Source: Acetomicrobium sp. UBA3949
GTDB taxonomy: Bacteria > Synergistota > Synergistia > Synergistales > Acetomicrobiaceae
Assembly (NCBI GenBank): GCA_002385485.1
Contig: DGDP01000065.1
Coordinates: 9,829-31,092 of the forward strand
Reading direction: 5' to 3'
DNA: 21,264 nucleotides
Below are positions 19,792 through 21,264 of the stretch, piece by piece (positions within the stretch are counted from its first letter, which is position 1; the number at the start of each line of letters is the position of its first letter). A model generated the notes under the pieces. It searched no databases and was not told the DNA's origin. It was given only the letters and a program-made list of their open reading frames with translations. The position numbers and the translations under genes were made by a program.

Positions 19792-20711
19792 CAAGATAAA
19801 GGAGGTTGGGTCCGGATTAAGTCGCAAAGGACCAGCTCCAGGCCCAACCAACCCTTTCCCCTGCCCATCTTTTCGGCAGCCGAAAGCAATCCCAACGAAA
19901 CGGTTGCATTCCAGATCGCTTCTTTGGTGTACCGGCGTGCCGCCTCCTTGGCCATCTTGCTCTGATAATATCTGGCGCCTGCGGCATCCAGCCCTCTGCC
20001 TCCAAAGGAAAGGAAAAGCGAAGCCAACCTCAGTCTCTTGTATAAAGAGGCGACAACGACCAAAAGCTCCGCCTTTCCCTGCAATTTTTTCAAAGAAGAC
20101 AGCACCGCCTTTCCGTCCCGCAAACACACACCATCGAGTAGCCGAAAGAGAACCCGCGATCCCTCGTCCTTCGACAACTCTCTGACCAATTCGGCAGTCA
20201 CTGACTTTTGTTCCGCGAGGCAAAACTTTTCGATCTCGCTTTCTATCTCTTCGATGTCCTCAATCCACTCGTCCAAGAGGGATAGGGCTTCCCCGGTCAA
20301 GCTCAGCCCCTTTCTTTGGGCAACCTCCTCCATCCACTGCAAGCGTTCCCTTTTATTCTTCAGCTCTCTTCCTACTGTGACGATCCTGACCTTTTCCTTC
20401 AACGACTTTGGGAAGGCATTGCATTTGCCGTTGTAAAGCAATATAATGACGTTTCTCGCCCCTTCTTTCTCGAGCAAGGCCTCCAGCCTCTCGGGAAAGG
20501 GCCCCAACTTCTCGGCTTCATCGACTATGTAGAGGAGTTTGTCCCGGAAAAGCCCCTGCGTCGAAGCGAGGGCAAAAAGCTCGCTCCAACTTCCCGGCTC
20601 CTCCAGTCTCCCGGCCTTCTCGTAACCTTCGGACTCGAATTCCCTTAAAATTTCTTCGATCCGACTGCGTCTCTGGGGCGCTGTCAGCTCTATAGCTACC
20701 AAGTGGGGCAC
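19788..20711 (-). CDS. holA: HolA, DNA polymerase III delta subunit
   Basis: Delta opens the sliding clamp within the clamp loader at replication forks. The 307-residue protein shows the weakly conserved family layout: N-terminal nucleotide-binding-like fold without a Walker A motif, a middle block L-S-L-T-G-E-A-L-S-L-L-D-E-W-I-E-D-I-E-E-I with E-I-E-K-F-C-L, and a helical C-terminal domain with S-S-L-K-K-L-Q-G-K-A-E-L-L-V-V-V-A-S-L-Y-K-R-L-R. GTG at 20711 shares one base with the leuS stop (TAGTG). The leuS-holA-rpsT neighbourhood supports the call: holA is next to rpsT or leuS in many bacteria. Confidence 0.85.
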   Translation of the reverse strand: MPHLVAIELTAPQRRSRIEEILREFESEGYEKAGRLEEPGSWSELFALASTQGLFRDKLLYIVDEAEKLGPFPERLEALLEKEGARNVIILLYNGKCNAFPKSLKEKVRIVTVGRELKNKRERLQWMEEVAQRKGLSLTGEALSLLDEWIEDIEEIESEIEKFCLAEQKSVTAELVRELSKDEGSRVLFRLLDGVCLRDGKAVLSSLKKLQGKAELLVVVASLYKRLRLASLFLSFGGRGLDAAGARYYQSKMAKEAARRYTKEAIWNATVSLGLLSAAEKMGRGKGWLGLELVLCDLIRTQPPLSC

Positions 20712-21264
20712 TAACCCTTCACCACCAGGTTTACCAGTTTATCGGGAACGACGATAGTCTTCAAAACCTGCAAACCCTCTATCCTTTTTCGCACCTTGCC
20801 GTCTTCAAACACCCTCTTTACGAGCTCATCCTCGGACAAACCCGCGGGAAGGGTCATCCTTTCCCTTACCTTCCCGTTAATCTGAACGACAATAGTAACC
20901 TTGTCTTCAACCAAAGCGCTTGCATCGACTTCGGGCCAAGGCTGTTTTAAGACCATGCTGTCATGCCCCAGCCTCTCCCAAAGCTCTTCGCAGAAGTGAG
21001 GAACAAAGGGCGAAAGACATACCACCAAAACCTCGGCGGCCTCGCGAAGCAAAGACCAGTCGGCCCCGTCCTTTGGTTCGCAGGAATACATCTCGTTGAA
21101 AAGCTCCATGAACCTGGCTACAGCCGTATTAAACTGCCTTTCCACTTCTATGTCTCTCGTCACAAGCTCTATAGTCCTGTGTATCCTTCGTTTTAGATTT
21201 CTCTTCTTTCCCTCCCGCAAGGATTCCATGGATAGGCGGGCAGGGTCGGCCTTTTTCAGGTCTT
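20711..21264 (-). CDS. leuS: Leucyl-tRNA synthetase, C-terminal part (runs off the window)
   Basis: The frame is open to the right edge, so the true start lies beyond; the Met at 21229 is internal. The visible 184 or so residues cover the end of the class I anticodon-binding helical domain (R-R-I-H-R-T-I-E-L-V-T-R-D-I-E, F-N-T-A-V-A-R-F-M-E-L-F-N, L-S-P-F-V-P-H-F-C-E-E-L-W-E) and the C-terminal domain (V-Q-I-N-G-K-V-R-E-R-M-T-L-P-A-G, V-V-P-D-K-L-V-N-L-V-V). This is bacterial-type LeuRS. It charges tRNA-Leu with leucine in the cytosol. Confidence 0.95.
   Translation of the reverse strand, partial: DLKKADPARLSMESLREGKKRNLKRRIHRTIELVTRDIEVERQFNTAVARFMELFNEMYSCEPKDGADWSLLREAAEVLVVCLSPFVPHFCEELWERLGHDSMVLKQPWPEVDASALVEDKVTIVVQINGKVRERMTLPAGLSEDELVKRVFEDGKVRKRIEGLQVLKTIVVPDKLVNLVVKG

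Noticed and set aside
20711..21229. A stand-alone small protein starting at Met 21229
   Set aside because: The frame stays open to the window edge and its sequence is the C-terminal third of LeuRS, so the Met is internal.

Overview
This 21-kb window is bacterial chromosomal housekeeping DNA. It is compact and balanced in base composition, most genes run on the minus strand, and I see no mobile element, CRISPR array, tRNA or rRNA. I infer a Synergistota-type anaerobe, perhaps near Acetomicrobium. The reasons are FapR- and FabK-type fatty-acid genes in a Firmicutes-like order, a long TrmB with a C-terminal extension, a short YidC, and a ribosomal/RNA cluster order (rpmH-rnpA-yidD-yidC-jag-rpsO-pnp-dut-trmB-rsmD-coaD) that is not the usual Firmicutes one. 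A Firmicute is not excluded. Bases 1-16 are not genomic: they match the end of the Tn5/Nextera mosaic-end adapter, so the left end is an assembly edge.

Layout. (1) 17-590, minus: the 5' part of pyrR, cut by the contig edge. Its leader has a promoter overlapping a 30-bp perfect palindrome that fits a PurR/LacI-type operator, then a 24-codon leader peptide whose stop codon lies in the 5' arm of an intrinsic terminator. This looks like translation-coupled attenuation. (2) 591-7549, minus: the fatty-acid operon fapR-plsX-fabH-fabK-fabD-fabG-acpP-fabF. It has a strong promoter, two overlapping FapR-like boxes just downstream of the -10, a folded acpP-fabF junction, and a terminator after fabF. (3) 7566-9647, minus: ackA, the DUF177 gene and rpmF, ending in a 17-bp-stem terminator. 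(4) 9648-10905, plus: tmcAL, divergent from ackA and ending inside the stop codon of coaD. (5) 10898-18396, minus: rpmH, rnpA, yidD, yidC and jag, then rpsO (own promoter and folded leader), pnp, dut, trmB, rsmD and coaD. (6) 18404-19336, minus: a DUF445 membrane protein. (7) 19415-19791, plus: rpsT. (8) 19788-21264, minus: leuS (3' part) and holA.

How the genes work together. FapR senses malonyl-CoA in its known homologs and here sits first in the operon it would repress. PlsX and the Fab enzymes make acyl-ACP and pass it to phospholipid synthesis. AckA belongs to acetyl-phosphate/acetyl-CoA metabolism. The second half joins RNase P protein, ribosomal proteins, the membrane insertase YidC, RNA decay (PNPase) and tRNA/rRNA modification. 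I see no clearly new enzyme system. The most novel-looking content is regulatory: the pyrR leader, the FapR double box, the folded acpP-fabF and rpsO-pnp junctions and the rpsO leader. Next to it are two altered RNA methyltransferases, a TrmB with Cys in place of a conserved Asp and an RsmD without its usual N-terminus.
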